Both the position numbers and the translations under genes were made by a program. From CAIWHR01 sp963773195 (lineage in GTDB: Bacteria; Pseudomonadota; Gammaproteobacteria; Burkholderiales; Casimicrobiaceae), in assembly GCA_963773195.1 (NCBI GenBank), contig CAVZAE010000006.1, forward strand, positions 248,001 to 312,000: DNA of 64,000 nt, in the 5' to 3' direction. Each line of letters begins with the position of its first letter. Position 1 is the stretch's first letter. Below, piece by piece: positions 33,569-44,351 of the stretch. The notes under the pieces are model-generated. The model made no database searches. It was given only the letters and a program-made list of their open reading frames with translations, and was not told the origin of the DNA.

Positions 33569-34585
33569 ATGAAGGTGTACTACGAAAAGGACGCCGACCT
33601 CTCGCTCATCAAGGGCAAGAAGGTCACGATCGTCGGCTACGGCTCGCAGGGTCACGCGCATGCGCAGAACCTGAATGACTCCGGGGTGAAGGTCACCGTG
33701 GGCCTGCGCAAGGGGGGTGCGTCGTGGGACAAGGCGAAGAAGGCCGGGCTCAAGGTCGCCGAGGTCGCGGCCGCGGTGAAGGGCGCCGACGTCGTGATGA
33801 TGCTGATGCCGGACGAGCACATCGCGGCAACGTACAAGAGCGACGTCGAGCCGCACATCCGGAAGGGCGCCACGCTCGCGTTTGCCCACGGTTTCAACAT
33901 CCACTACGGCCAGGTCGTCCCGCGCGCGGACCTCGACGTCGTGATGGTCGCGCCGAAGGCTCCGGGCCACACGGTCCGCTCGACCTACGTTGCGGGTGGC
34001 GGCGTGCCGATGCTGATTGCCGTCCATCAGGACGCCTCGAAGAAGGCGCGCGACGTCGCGCTTTCGTATGCCGCGGCCATCGGCGGTGCGCGCGCCGGTG
34101 TCATCGAGACCAACTTCCGCGAGGAAACCGAGACCGATCTCTTCGGCGAGCAGACGGTCCTTTGCGGCGGCCTGGTCGAGCTGATCAAGGCGGGCTACGA
34201 GACGCTGATGGAGGCCGGCTACGCGCCCGAGATGGCGTACTTCGAGTGCCTGCACGAAGTGAAGCTGATCGTCGACCTGATCTACGAAGGCGGCATCGCC
34301 AACATGAACTACTCGATCTCCAACAACGCGGAGTACGGCGAGTACGTGACGGGTCCGAAGATCGTGACCCCGGAGACGAAGCAGGCGATGCGCGCAGCGC
34401 TGGCGCGGATCCAGAGTGGCGAGTACGCGCGGGACTTCATCATCGAGAACCGCGCGGGCGCGCCGACGCTCATCTCGCGGCGGCGGATGACGGCCGAGCA
34501 CCCGATCGAGCAGGTCGGCGCGAAGCTACGGTCGATGATGCCGTGGATCGGGAAGAACAAGCTCGTCGATCAGACCCGGAACTGA
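33569..34585 (+). CDS. ilvC: Ketol-acid reductoisomerase (NADP+)
   Basis: A 338-residue class I KARI that isomerises and reduces acetolactate or acetohydroxybutyrate with NADPH and Mg2+. The Rossmann motif is VTIVGYGSQGHAHAQNLNDSG, with the NADPH-phosphate side at GLRKGGASWDKA. The catalytic His lies in FAHGFNIHYGQVVPR. The metal-binding Asp and Glu are in FREETETDLFGEQTVLCGG and AYFECLHEVKLIVDLIYEGG. Length and ending (MPWIGKNKLVDQ) are standard. A near-perfect ribosome-binding site (AAGGA) precedes the ATG. Confidence 0.98.
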   Translation: MKVYYEKDADLSLIKGKKVTIVGYGSQGHAHAQNLNDSGVKVTVGLRKGGASWDKAKKAGLKVAEVAAAVKGADVVMMLMPDEHIAATYKSDVEPHIRKGATLAFAHGFNIHYGQVVPRADLDVVMVAPKAPGHTVRSTYVAGGGVPMLIAVHQDASKKARDVALSYAAAIGGARAGVIETNFREETETDLFGEQTVLCGGLVELIKAGYETLMEAGYAPEMAYFECLHEVKLIVDLIYEGGIANMNYSISNNAEYGEYVTGPKIVTPETKQAMRAALARIQSGEYARDFIIENRAGAPTLISRRRMTAEHPIEQVGAKLRSMMPWIGKNKLVDQTRN

Positions 34586-34615
34586 CGTGACGGCGGACGG
34601 GCGACCGAGGCTGCC

Positions 34616-34939
34616 ATGAAGCGAGGGATCGGCCGGCAGCGAGGGTGGCTCGGCACGCTGGGCGTGCTGATCGTGCTTCTCATCATTGCCTGGCTCGTCA
34701 AGGACGCACTCCGCGACTATGGGCTGTCGTCCGCGGCGGAGAAGGCGACCGAGAAGGCGGCCCAAAGCGCGGAGCCGTCCGGCTTCCAGCGGAGCCCGAC
34801 GCCAGCGGCAGTCTCGGCAACGCCACCCGGCGGAACGCCGTCCTTCCAGGCGCCGGTCGAGCGCGCGCGCGGCGTCGAGAGTACCGTCAACCGGGCGGCC
34901 GAGGCGCAGGGCCGCAGCATCGATAACGCGACCCGGTGA
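34616..34939 (+). CDS. Small single-pass membrane protein between ilvC and psd (first)
   Basis: A 107-residue protein: basic N-terminus (KRGIGRQRG), one membrane helix (WLGTLGVLIVLLIIAWLVKDAL), then a low-complexity Ala/Pro/Ser-rich tail with AAEKATEKAAQSAEPS and a final polar segment VNRAAEAQGRSIDNATR. I do not recognise a family. Its stop overlaps the GTG start of the next gene (GTGA). Third-position GC matches neighbours, so it is likely coding and probably cotranscribed with ilvC and psd. Confidence 0.6.
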   Translation: MKRGIGRQRGWLGTLGVLIVLLIIAWLVKDALRDYGLSSAAEKATEKAAQSAEPSGFQRSPTPAAVSATPPGGTPSFQAPVERARGVESTVNRAAEAQGRSIDNATR

Positions 34940-35208
34940 GCAAGGCACCGGAGGCGCGGCGGCAGACCGAGGTGCGCCGGCACACGCGGCCGTCGTTCAG
35001 CGTCGATCGCATCGTGGTGTTGCGCGTCGTGTTCGCTGCGATCGCCATCGGCTTCCTGTATCTGATCTTCAAGGTATCAGTGATCGCGTTCGGCGGCGGC
35101 GGCGCGCAGAGTGCGCAACGAATCGAGCGCGCGATTGACCCGGCCGCGGCGGCAAAAGCTGCCGAAGCGGCCGCGCCACCCCGAGCGGGTAGCGCGCCTG
35201 CCCGCTGA
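34936..35208 (+). CDS. Small single-pass membrane protein between ilvC and psd (second)
   Basis: A 90-residue protein with a GTG start overlapping the previous stop by 4 bases. The N-terminus is strongly basic and polar (KAPEARRQTEVRRHTRPSFSVDR). It is followed by one helix (IVVLRVVFAAIAIGFLYLIFKVSVIAF), a GGGG turn and an Ala-rich tail. The helix spacing suggests a bitopic inner-membrane protein. No function is known to me. The tight coupling between the two small genes suggests a pair that works together. Confidence 0.58.
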   Translation: MSKAPEARRQTEVRRHTRPSFSVDRIVVLRVVFAAIAIGFLYLIFKVSVIAFGGGGAQSAQRIERAIDPAAAAKAAEAAAPPRAGSAPAR

Positions 35209-35249
35209 CCCCTGCTAGAATCGACGCGCCCCGGTTCGCCCGGCACGCC

Positions 35250-35906
35250 GTGTCGAAGACGAGCTACCCGCATCCGATCATCGCCCGCGAGGGCTGGCCC
35301 TTCGTCGTGGGCACGCTGGTCCTCGCCGTCGCGCTTTCGGCGCTGCAATGGTGGGTCGCGGCGGTCCTCGCCTGGATCGCGTTCGCTTTCGTTGTCCAGT
35401 TCTTCCGCGATCCGCCGCGCGTAGTGCCGGACGACCCGAACGCGGTGCTGTCGCCGGCCGACGGTCGCGTCGTCAAGGTGGAGCGCGCACGTGACCCCTA
35501 TCTCGACCGCGACGCGCTCAAGTTCAGCGTCTTCATGAACGTGTTCAACGTTCATTCGAATCGGAGCCCGGTCGACGGACGCGTGGTCGCGACCTGGTAC
35601 GACCGGGGCAGCTTCCTGAACGCGGCACTCGACAAGGCATCGGTCGACAACGAGCGGAGCGCGCTGCATCTGCACACGGCGAGCGGCGACGACGTCACGT
35701 GCGTGCAGATCGCGGGGCTGATCGCGCGCCGGATCCTCTGCTACGCGAAGACGGGCGACGCGCTTGCCCGAGGGCAGCGCTACGGGTTCATCCGCTTCGG
35801 GTCGCGCGTCGACGTCTACGTGGCGCCGGGGGCGGCGCCGGCGGTTGCCGTAGGCGACATCGTCTACGCGACCGAGACGATTCTCGCGCGGTTGCCCGCG
35901 CGCTGA
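35250..35906 (+). CDS. psd: Phosphatidylserine decarboxylase, short soluble-proenzyme type
   Basis: A 218-residue PSD-A/related-type proenzyme that turns phosphatidylserine into phosphatidylethanolamine. It has two N-terminal membrane helices (PFVVGTLVLAVALSALQWWVAAVLAWIAFAF as one hydrophobic block), then VLSPADGRVVKVE, FMNVFNVHSNRSPVDGRV and the pyruvoyl-forming cleavage site in YGFIRFGSRVDVYVAP. Self-cleavage between Gly and Ser makes the alpha and beta chains. Start is the GTG at 35250. It precedes pssA, which makes its substrate, so both steps of phosphatidylethanolamine synthesis are encoded together. Confidence 0.95.
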   Translation: MSKTSYPHPIIAREGWPFVVGTLVLAVALSALQWWVAAVLAWIAFAFVVQFFRDPPRVVPDDPNAVLSPADGRVVKVERARDPYLDRDALKFSVFMNVFNVHSNRSPVDGRVVATWYDRGSFLNAALDKASVDNERSALHLHTASGDDVTCVQIAGLIARRILCYAKTGDALARGQRYGFIRFGSRVDVYVAPGAAPAVAVGDIVYATETILARLPAR

Positions 35907-35961
35907 TCGCGCGACCGCGGGGGGCGGCAACGGCTGCTGTTTGTGCTAGCCTGATCCGGCC

Positions 35962-36729
35962 ATGGTCGATTTCGACACTCAGCGTGTCCTGCGGAAGAAT
36001 CGGATCCGGCGGCGGGGGATCTACATCCTGCCCAACCTGTTCACGCTGGCGGCGCTGTTCGCGGGCTTCTTCGCGATCGTGCAGGCGATGAACCTGCGCT
36101 TCGATCAGGCGGCAGTCGCGATCTTCGTCGCGATGGTGATGGATGGCCTCGACGGCCGCGTCGCGCGCCTCACGCGAACGCAGAGCGCGTTCGGCGCCGA
36201 GTTCGACAGTCTCGCCGACATGGTGAGCTTCGGCGCGGCCCCTGCGCTCATCGTCTACGAGTGGGCGCTGAAGGGGATGGGCAAGCTCGGCTGGATCGGT
36301 GCCTTCCTATATGTCGCGGGCGCGGCGCTCAGGCTCGCGCGTTTCAACACGATGCTCGACGTCGCGGACAAGCGCTGGTTCACCGGCATGCCGAGCCCGG
36401 CCGCGGCGGCACTCGTCGCCGGCATGGTGTGGATCGTCGACGACTACAACATCGATCCTGCCGCGCTCAAGGGATGGGCGCTTGCGGTGACCGTCTTCGC
36501 CGGCCTCACGATGGTCAGCAACGTTCCGTACTACAGCTTCAAGTCGATCAATCTCCGGAAGAGCGTTCCGTTCCTCTCGGTGCTGATCTTCGTGCTCGCG
36601 ATCGCGCTCTTGTCCTACCAGCCGCCGCTCGTGCTCTTCGCGGGGTTCGTCGTCTACGCGCTGTCGGGCTATGTCGGCCTCGCGTGGACCCGATTCCGCC
36701 GGCGGCCCCCCGTATCTCCCGCGTCATAG
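35962..36729 (+). CDS. pssA: CDP-diacylglycerol--serine O-phosphatidyltransferase
   Basis: A 255-residue polytopic CDP-alcohol phosphatidyltransferase that makes phosphatidylserine from CDP-diacylglycerol and serine. The family signature D-G-x2-A-R-x8-G-x3-D-x3-D is found as DGLDGRVARLTRTQSAFGAE followed by FDSLADMVSFG. About seven helices follow, with GMPSPAAAALVAGMVW and SYQPPLVLFAGFVVYALSGY near the end. It follows psd by 55 bases and precedes the leucine leader of leuA. Confidence 0.96.
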   Translation: MVDFDTQRVLRKNRIRRRGIYILPNLFTLAALFAGFFAIVQAMNLRFDQAAVAIFVAMVMDGLDGRVARLTRTQSAFGAEFDSLADMVSFGAAPALIVYEWALKGMGKLGWIGAFLYVAGAALRLARFNTMLDVADKRWFTGMPSPAAAALVAGMVWIVDDYNIDPAALKGWALAVTVFAGLTMVSNVPYYSFKSINLRKSVPFLSVLIFVLAIALLSYQPPLVLFAGFVVYALSGYVGLAWTRFRRRPPVSPAS

Positions 36730-36765
36730 CCGTGCCGGTTCGCGGCGGGTTCGCAGCGCAAGACC

Positions 36766-36795
36766 TTGCTTTTGCGGCAGAACTGCGGTTATAGT
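36766..36795 (+). promoter_or_regulatory. Putative promoter of the leuL-leuA transcription unit
   Basis: TTGCTT, an 18-base spacer and TATAGT (five of six to the -10 consensus) lie in a short AT-richer stretch after pssA. The -35 is weak. The predicted start, about seven bases after the -10, falls at or within two bases of the leader peptide ATG at 36804. The leader would thus be translated from a leaderless or almost leaderless message; no Shine-Dalgarno sequence is present before that ATG, which agrees. Confidence 0.45.
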
Positions 36796-36803
36796 GCATC
36801 GCA

Positions 36804-36899
36804 ATGAGCAGCCTCTACCACGCCGGCCGTCTTGCGCTTCTCGCGCCGACCCCCCTCACGGGCGGCCTGCTGCTGCTGCTGCGCCTCGCGCGCAGATAA
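36804..36899 (+). CDS. leuL: Leucine-rich leader peptide upstream of leuA (leu attenuator)
   Basis: A 31-codon frame, M-S-S-L-Y-H-A-G-R-L-A-L-L-A-P-T-P-L-T-G followed by G-L-L-L-L-L-R-L-A-R-R and TAA. Eleven residues are Leu, with five CTG codons in a row near the end. The design is that of an amino-acid leader peptide: ribosome stalling at the Leu run when charged tRNA-Leu is scarce would change downstream RNA folding. It lies 90 bases before leuA, the leucine-pathway gatekeeper, with no other gene between. A GC-rich inverted repeat (CCGCC...GGCGG, 36935-36955) follows the stop, but no U-run. The terminator could thus be Rho-dependent, or control could act on leuA translation. Confidence 0.75.
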   Translation: MSSLYHAGRLALLAPTPLTGGLLLLLRLARR

Positions 36900-36989
36900 C
36901 CCACACCCCTCAATTCGAGCAGCAAGGACGAGCGCCGCCGGGAAGCCGGGGGCGGTTCCGCATCTCATTCAACGATTGACGAGCGACCC

Positions 36990-38626
36990 ATGACCATCGA
37001 TCCCGACCCGAAAGTACCGGCCCTACGCCCCGGTGGCGTTGGCGGACCGGCAGTGGCCCTCCCGCACGATCGGCGCGCCGCCCGCCTGGTGCAGCGTCGA
37101 CCTGCGCGACGGCAATCAGGCGCTGATCGAGCCGATGGACGCCGAGCGCAAGCTCCGCATGTTCAAGCTGCTCGTCAAGATGGGCTACAAGGAGATCGAG
37201 ATCGGCTTCCCCGCCGCTTCGCAGATCGACTTCGATTTCGCCCGCCAGCTGGTCGACGAGAAGCTGATCCCCGACGACGTGACCGTGCAGGTGCTGACGC
37301 AATCGCGAGAGCCGATCATCCGCCGCACGTTCGACGCGCTCGCGGGCTTCAAGCGCGTGATCGTGCATCTGTACAACTCGACCTCGACGACGCAGCGGCG
37401 CGTCGTGTTCGGGCTCGATCGCGCCGGTATTCGCGATATCGCAGTGTCCGGGTGCGAAGCTGATCCGCGAGTGCGCGGCGGCGCGTGCCGGCATCGATTG
37501 GGTGTTCCAATATTCGCCCGAGAGCTTCACCGGCACCGAGCTCGATTTCGCGGCCGAGGTCTGCGACGCCGTCGACGACATCTGGCAGCCTACACCCGCG
37601 CGCAAGGTCATCATCAACCTGCCCGCGACCGTCGAGATGGCGACGCCGAACATCTATGCTGATCAGATCGAATGGATGTCGCGGCGGCTCGCCCGGCGCG
37701 ATTCGATCGTGCTGTCCGTGCATCCGCACAACGATCGCGGCTGCGGTGTTGCGGCGGCCGAGCTCGCGCTGCTTGCAGGCGCGGAGCGGGTCGAGGGCTG
37801 CCTTTTCGGCAACGGCGAGCGCACGGGCAACGTCTGCCTCGTTACGCTCGGGCTTAATCTTTTCACGCAGGGCGTCGAGCCCGGCATCGATTTCTCCGAC
37901 ATCAACGAGATCATCCGGACGGTCGAGCACTGCAACCAGCTGCCGGTCCATCCCCGGCATCCCTACGGCGGCGACCTCGTGTTCACCGCGTTTTCGGGCT
38001 CGCACCAGGACGCGATCAAGAAGGGGCTCGCCGAACGCGCCGCCGAGATCGGACGCGGCAATCCGGTCTGGGACGTCCCTTATCTGCCGATCGATCCGGC
38101 GGACGTTGGTCGCACGTATGACGCGGTGATCCGCGTCAACAGTCAATCCGGCAAGGGGGGCGTTGCCTACCTCCTCGAGCGCGAGTACGGGCTCTCGCTG
38201 CCTCGGCTTCTGCAGATCGAATTCAGCCAGGTGATCCAGAAGATCGCGGACGCGACCCGCAAGGAGCTGACCGCGGCCGAGATCCGCGCCGTGTTCGACC
38301 GCGAGTACATTGCCGCGACGCTGCCGGTCGCGTACACCGGGCATCGCGCGCAGCACAACGCCGCCGACGGCACCGTCGAGCAATTGACTGCGCATCTCCA
38401 GGTCGACGGCAAGGAGTGGCGGCTGACCGGTGCGGGCAACGGTCCCGTCGACGCGTTCGTCCACGCGTTGCGTACGGAGGGCGGGTTCGACATCCACGTG
38501 CAGAGCTACAGCGAGCATGCGGTCGGTGCCGGCGAGGATGCAACTGCCGTCGCCTACGTGCAGCTGCGTATCGGCGCGGAGCAGACGGTCTTCGGTGTCG
38601 GGCTCGACGCCAACATCGTCACGGCG
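36990..38626 (+). CDS. leuA: 2-isopropylmalate synthase, long form; two frameshifts and lost 3' end
   Basis: LeuA condenses acetyl-CoA with 2-ketoisovalerate, the committed step to leucine. This is the longer (about 560 residue) type. The start is MTIDPDPK; one extra base near 37012 and another near 37452 move the frame. Between and after them the sequence is clean: WCSVDLRDGNQALIEPMD, IEIGFPAASQIDFDFAR, VHPHNDRGCGVAAAELALLAGA (metal His residues) and GCLFGNGERTGNVCLVTLGLN. The C-terminal regulatory domain reads FGVGLDANIVTA and then stops being LeuA; the last roughly 15 codons are absent and a histidine kinase sequence begins within about 10 bases. It is controlled by the leucine leader upstream. 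Confidence 0.92.
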
Positions 38627-38634
38627 ATCCCGTG

Positions 38635-39764
38635 CCTCAGGGGCTGGCCGAGTTCTTCTCGCACGTCTCGCAGATGCCCGAGGTCGTGCGGACGAACGTC
38701 TACGGGCAGGAAAAGACGATTCTCTGGTCCAGCGACCGTGCCCTCGTCGGACGTCGCTTCGTCGAGAACGACGAGCTCGACGAGGCGCTCGGCGGCGCGC
38801 TCGTCTACAAGCGCGGCTATATCGGCAATCCCGCCACGGGCAAGCCCGAGCACTACGCGCTGCCGCCGGGCACGTTCTTCGTCGAGAGCTACATTCCGAT
38901 CTACGGCTCGGACCGCACGAAGCCCGTCGCGGTCGTCGAGCTGTACAAGGCGGCGCGGAACCTGCAGGAGACGCTGCGCGCCGCGCACGCGCTGGTCTGG
39001 GGCAGCACGCTGGCCGGTGGATTCCTGCTGTTCGCCGTGCTCCAGGGCATCATCCGGCGGGCAGCGGCGCAACTCAGCGCCCAGCATGCCCAGCTCGTCG
39101 AGGCCGAAACAATGGCGGCGGTGGGCGAGATGGCGGTCGACCGTCGCGCACGGTATCCGCAATCCGCTCGCGTCGATCCGCTCGTCGGCGGAGCTCGCGC
39201 TCGACGCGCCCGACTGCAACTGGCGTGAGCAGGCCAGCGCCATCGTCGCCTCGGCGGACCGCATCGAGGCGGCAATCCGCGATCTCCTGTCGTTTGCGCG
39301 GCCCGCGGGGAGCGGTTTCGCACCGGTCGGCATCAACCAACTCGTCACCGACTCGGTCGAGGCACTGCGGCACGAGTTTCAGGGCAGGGGTGTCGGTAGC
39401 CGAAATCGAGCTCGATCCGGCAGATCCGCACGTCCGGGGCGACCCCGGGACGCTGCGCCACCTGCTCGCGGGTCTCGTCGTCAACGGCCTCGAGGCGATT
39501 TCCGGCACCGGCAAGATCGCCGTCTCAACCGAGCTGTGCACTGATCGGCAGCGCGTGCGAGCTGCGGATACGCGACACCGGCACGGGCCTCTCGCCGGAT
39601 GAGCTGCGCGCGATCATGCGTCCCTTCTACACCACGAAGACCAAGGGCCTGGGTCTCGGGTTGCCGCTCGCGAAGCGCGTGATCGAGCGCCTCGGCGGAA
39701 CCTTCGAGATCCGCAGCGTCGTGGGGGAGGGAACGTTGGTCGAGCTGATGCTGCCGGTGGCCGC

Positions 39765-39768
<4 letters not shown>
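38635..39768 (+). pseudogene. Sensor histidine kinase (NtrB-like), 5' end missing, several frameshifts
   Basis: The text begins mid-protein at GLAEFFSHVSQMPEVVRTNVYG, the sensor region of a membrane kinase. It continues through LWSSDRALVGRRFVENDELDEA and one helix VWGSTLAGGFLLFAVLQGI to the H-box VAHGIRNPLASIRSSAEL, which is reached after a shift near 39135. More shifts near 39390 and 39540 lead to VRGDPGTLRHLLAGLVVNGLEA (N-box), IRDTGTGLSPDELRAIMRPF (G1) and GLGLGLPLAKRVIERLGG (G2). The first membrane helix, start codon and promoter are gone at the junction with leuA. The stop overlaps the response regulator ATG, a normal NtrB/NtrC-type coupling. Confidence 0.8.
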
Positions 39769-41140
<1,372 letters not shown>

Positions 41141-41157
41141 GACGGCGCCGATGGCGG

Positions 41158-41925
41158 TCAGAACGCGTAGTCGAGTCCGACTCCCACGCGCAGGGCCTCT
41201 TCGCGCTCGTCGAGCGCACGCGTCGCCCAGGCCGCGAAGCGGAGGCCGCCTCGCCGCGCGCTGCCCGCGATGCGCAGCGTCAGCGTGCGGTCGATCGCGC
41301 CGGTGGTTGTCTCTTCTGGCTTGGTCAGCGACGAATTCGAGGATCGTCGCCGGCGCCGGGCGCCAGGACCAGCCGCACGAATGCGGACTGCCAGGACCCC
41401 TGCGCGCTCGACGACGCGAGCGGCGTCGAATAGCCGTAGAACGCGTCGATCGGACCGAGCGCATGCGTCAAGGTGATTTCGGCGACCGATCCGGAAGTCG
41501 GTTCGCGCTTGTCCAAGAGTTGCTCCCGCGAACGCCAATTGCGCAGCGTGACGTCGATGAACGGCGCGTCCTTGTGCCAGCGGGGAAGCTTGAGCGTCGC
41601 CCTGAGTTGCTGGCCGACGCCGCCATCGGCGACGGTACCAACGGCGTGCTACATGCGCCGGTCAGGCGCTGCCGAGGCTGGTCAAGAACCCCGCGGGCGG
41701 CAAGCACGTCGCGACCTTCACTTCCGCATCGACGAGATCGCTTTCGGCGACGACTCCGAACATTGCGCGAGGGAGTCATCCCGCCGGCGGGGAGCCGAGC
41801 TGCAGCAACCCTGCGAATGCGCGCACATCGACGAAGTCGGAGGCAGGCGACGGCGCCGACAACAACGTCGCCGCCACCGCCAGCACTCGCGAACAACGCG
41901 CGAAGCGTAGGGCGTGCCCACTCAT
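41158..41925 (-). pseudogene. Exported beta-barrel-like protein gene, multiply frameshifted
   Basis: The start MSGHALRFARCSRVLAVAATLLSAPSPA is a signal peptide, followed by SDFVDVRAFAGLLQLGSPPAG. The continuing pieces in shifting frames are VVAESDLVDAEVKVATCLPPAG, TLKLPRWHKDAPFIDVTLRNW, VAEITLTHALGPIDAFYGYSTPL, WQSAFVRLVLAPGAG, RTLTLRIAGSARRGGLRF and a final EEALRVGVGLDYAF. The alternating pattern and terminal aromatic (YAF, with Phe last) are typical of outer-membrane beta-barrels. At least four one-base shifts are present. I cannot name a family. It converges on the response regulator. Confidence 0.55.
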
Positions 41926-41950
41926 TGGCGATGCTCGCTATCGTCCGATC

Positions 41951-42289
41951 TCACCTTTGTTTCGGCGGGTCGTCCGCGCCGGCCCACGGCGGAGGTCGCC
42001 GGGCGGGTCGTCGCGCGCCGCGGCCGCGGCGCGTGTCGCCGGCGGGGTCGTCGCGGCCTCGTCCGTGACGCTTGTCGACGGCGGGGTCGTCGGCACGCAG
42101 TCCGCGACGCACGTCGCCCGCGGGATTGTCGCCGCCTCGACCGCGCCGGACGTCGCCGGCGGGGTCGTCGGCGCCGTTCTTCGCGACGATCAGTACTGTG
42201 GTGTCGCCGAATGCAGTGGGTGCAGCGCCGACCGCTGGCGCAGCTACCGCGATTGCTGAGACGAGTGCAAGTTTGACGAGGTTGCGCAT
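41951..42289 (-). CDS. Secreted protein with 13-residue DDPAGD tandem repeats
   Basis: A 112-residue protein. The signal peptide is MRNLVKLALVSAIAVAAPAVGA; a short linker APTAFGDTTVLIVAKNG follows, then repeats of about 13 residues: ADDPAGDVRRGRG, GDNPAGDVRRGLR, ADDPAVDKRHGRG, RDDPAGDTRRGRG, a garbled fifth unit and a final ADDPPKQR. In a shifted frame the fifth unit reads DDPPGDLRRGP, so two compensating one-base errors probably sit inside it. The ribosome-binding site is perfect (AAGGAG, six bases before the ATG). Alternating acidic DD and basic RR suggest a charged, flexible periplasmic or surface protein, perhaps metal-binding. Function unknown. Confidence 0.7.
   Translation of the reverse strand: MRNLVKLALVSAIAVAAPAVGAAPTAFGDTTVLIVAKNGADDPAGDVRRGRGGDNPAGDVRRGLRADDPAVDKRHGRGRDDPAGDTRRGRGARRPARRPPPWAGADDPPKQR
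41967..42170. repeat. Tandem 39-bp coding repeats (DDPAGD units)
   Basis: On the plus strand the word GTCGCC-GGCGGGGTCGTC recurs at about 39-base spacing, the DNA form of the 13-residue protein repeat. Units are imperfect at third positions, which indicates selection on the protein rather than very recent DNA duplication. Replication slippage here could change copy number between strains. Confidence 0.7.
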
Positions 42290-42676
42290 GATTGCTCCTT
42301 TTTGGGACCCCGTTCGTCCGGGGCATGAGGGAATGGCTCCCGCACGTGCTATCGCAGGCACCGTGCCAACCTGCCCAAGCGTCCATGGTGAATTCGCAAC
42401 TCACTGATATTCTTTGATAAACGGGATCGCGTCGCATCGAGACGTACTCGCGACCGCGCGATATCCCCCAATGTGGGGACCCACGATGCGTGGTGTCGCG
42501 GGTAGCGCTGTGTCTTCTGCGTCGATCGCCTTCACCGGCATGGGGAGCGCCCAGTCGGACGCGGCCAGCGTAGTAAAATCGAATGTTTTTTACCGGAACG
42601 TTGCAGCGAGCATCCGTTCGCCGCGCGACGCCTACTCTCGTCGAAACAAGGACGAATCCCGAAACGAGCACGCCCG
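42290..42676. other. Divergent intergenic region ahead of malate synthase
   Basis: About 390 bases between the repeat-protein start and aceB. It holds the AAGGAG ribosome-binding site of the minus-strand gene (42295-42300). A TAAAAT (42574-42579) could be a -10 for aceB but has no clear -35. A T-run GTTTTTTACC follows at about 42584. An 88-codon open frame here (from 42414) lacks coding character. No hairpin terminator seen. Confidence 0.4.
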
Positions 42677-44279
<1,603 letters not shown>

Positions 44280-44351
44280 CGGCGCGGAAATCGCGCAAAT
44301 CGGCCCGCTGCCCCATGGCGCCCGCCGCGCCGCCGACGGTAGACTAGCGAG

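Noticed and set aside
36930..36960. Intrinsic terminator after the leucine leader
   Set aside because: A GC-rich inverted repeat is present, but no run of T follows, so an intrinsic terminator cannot be supported.
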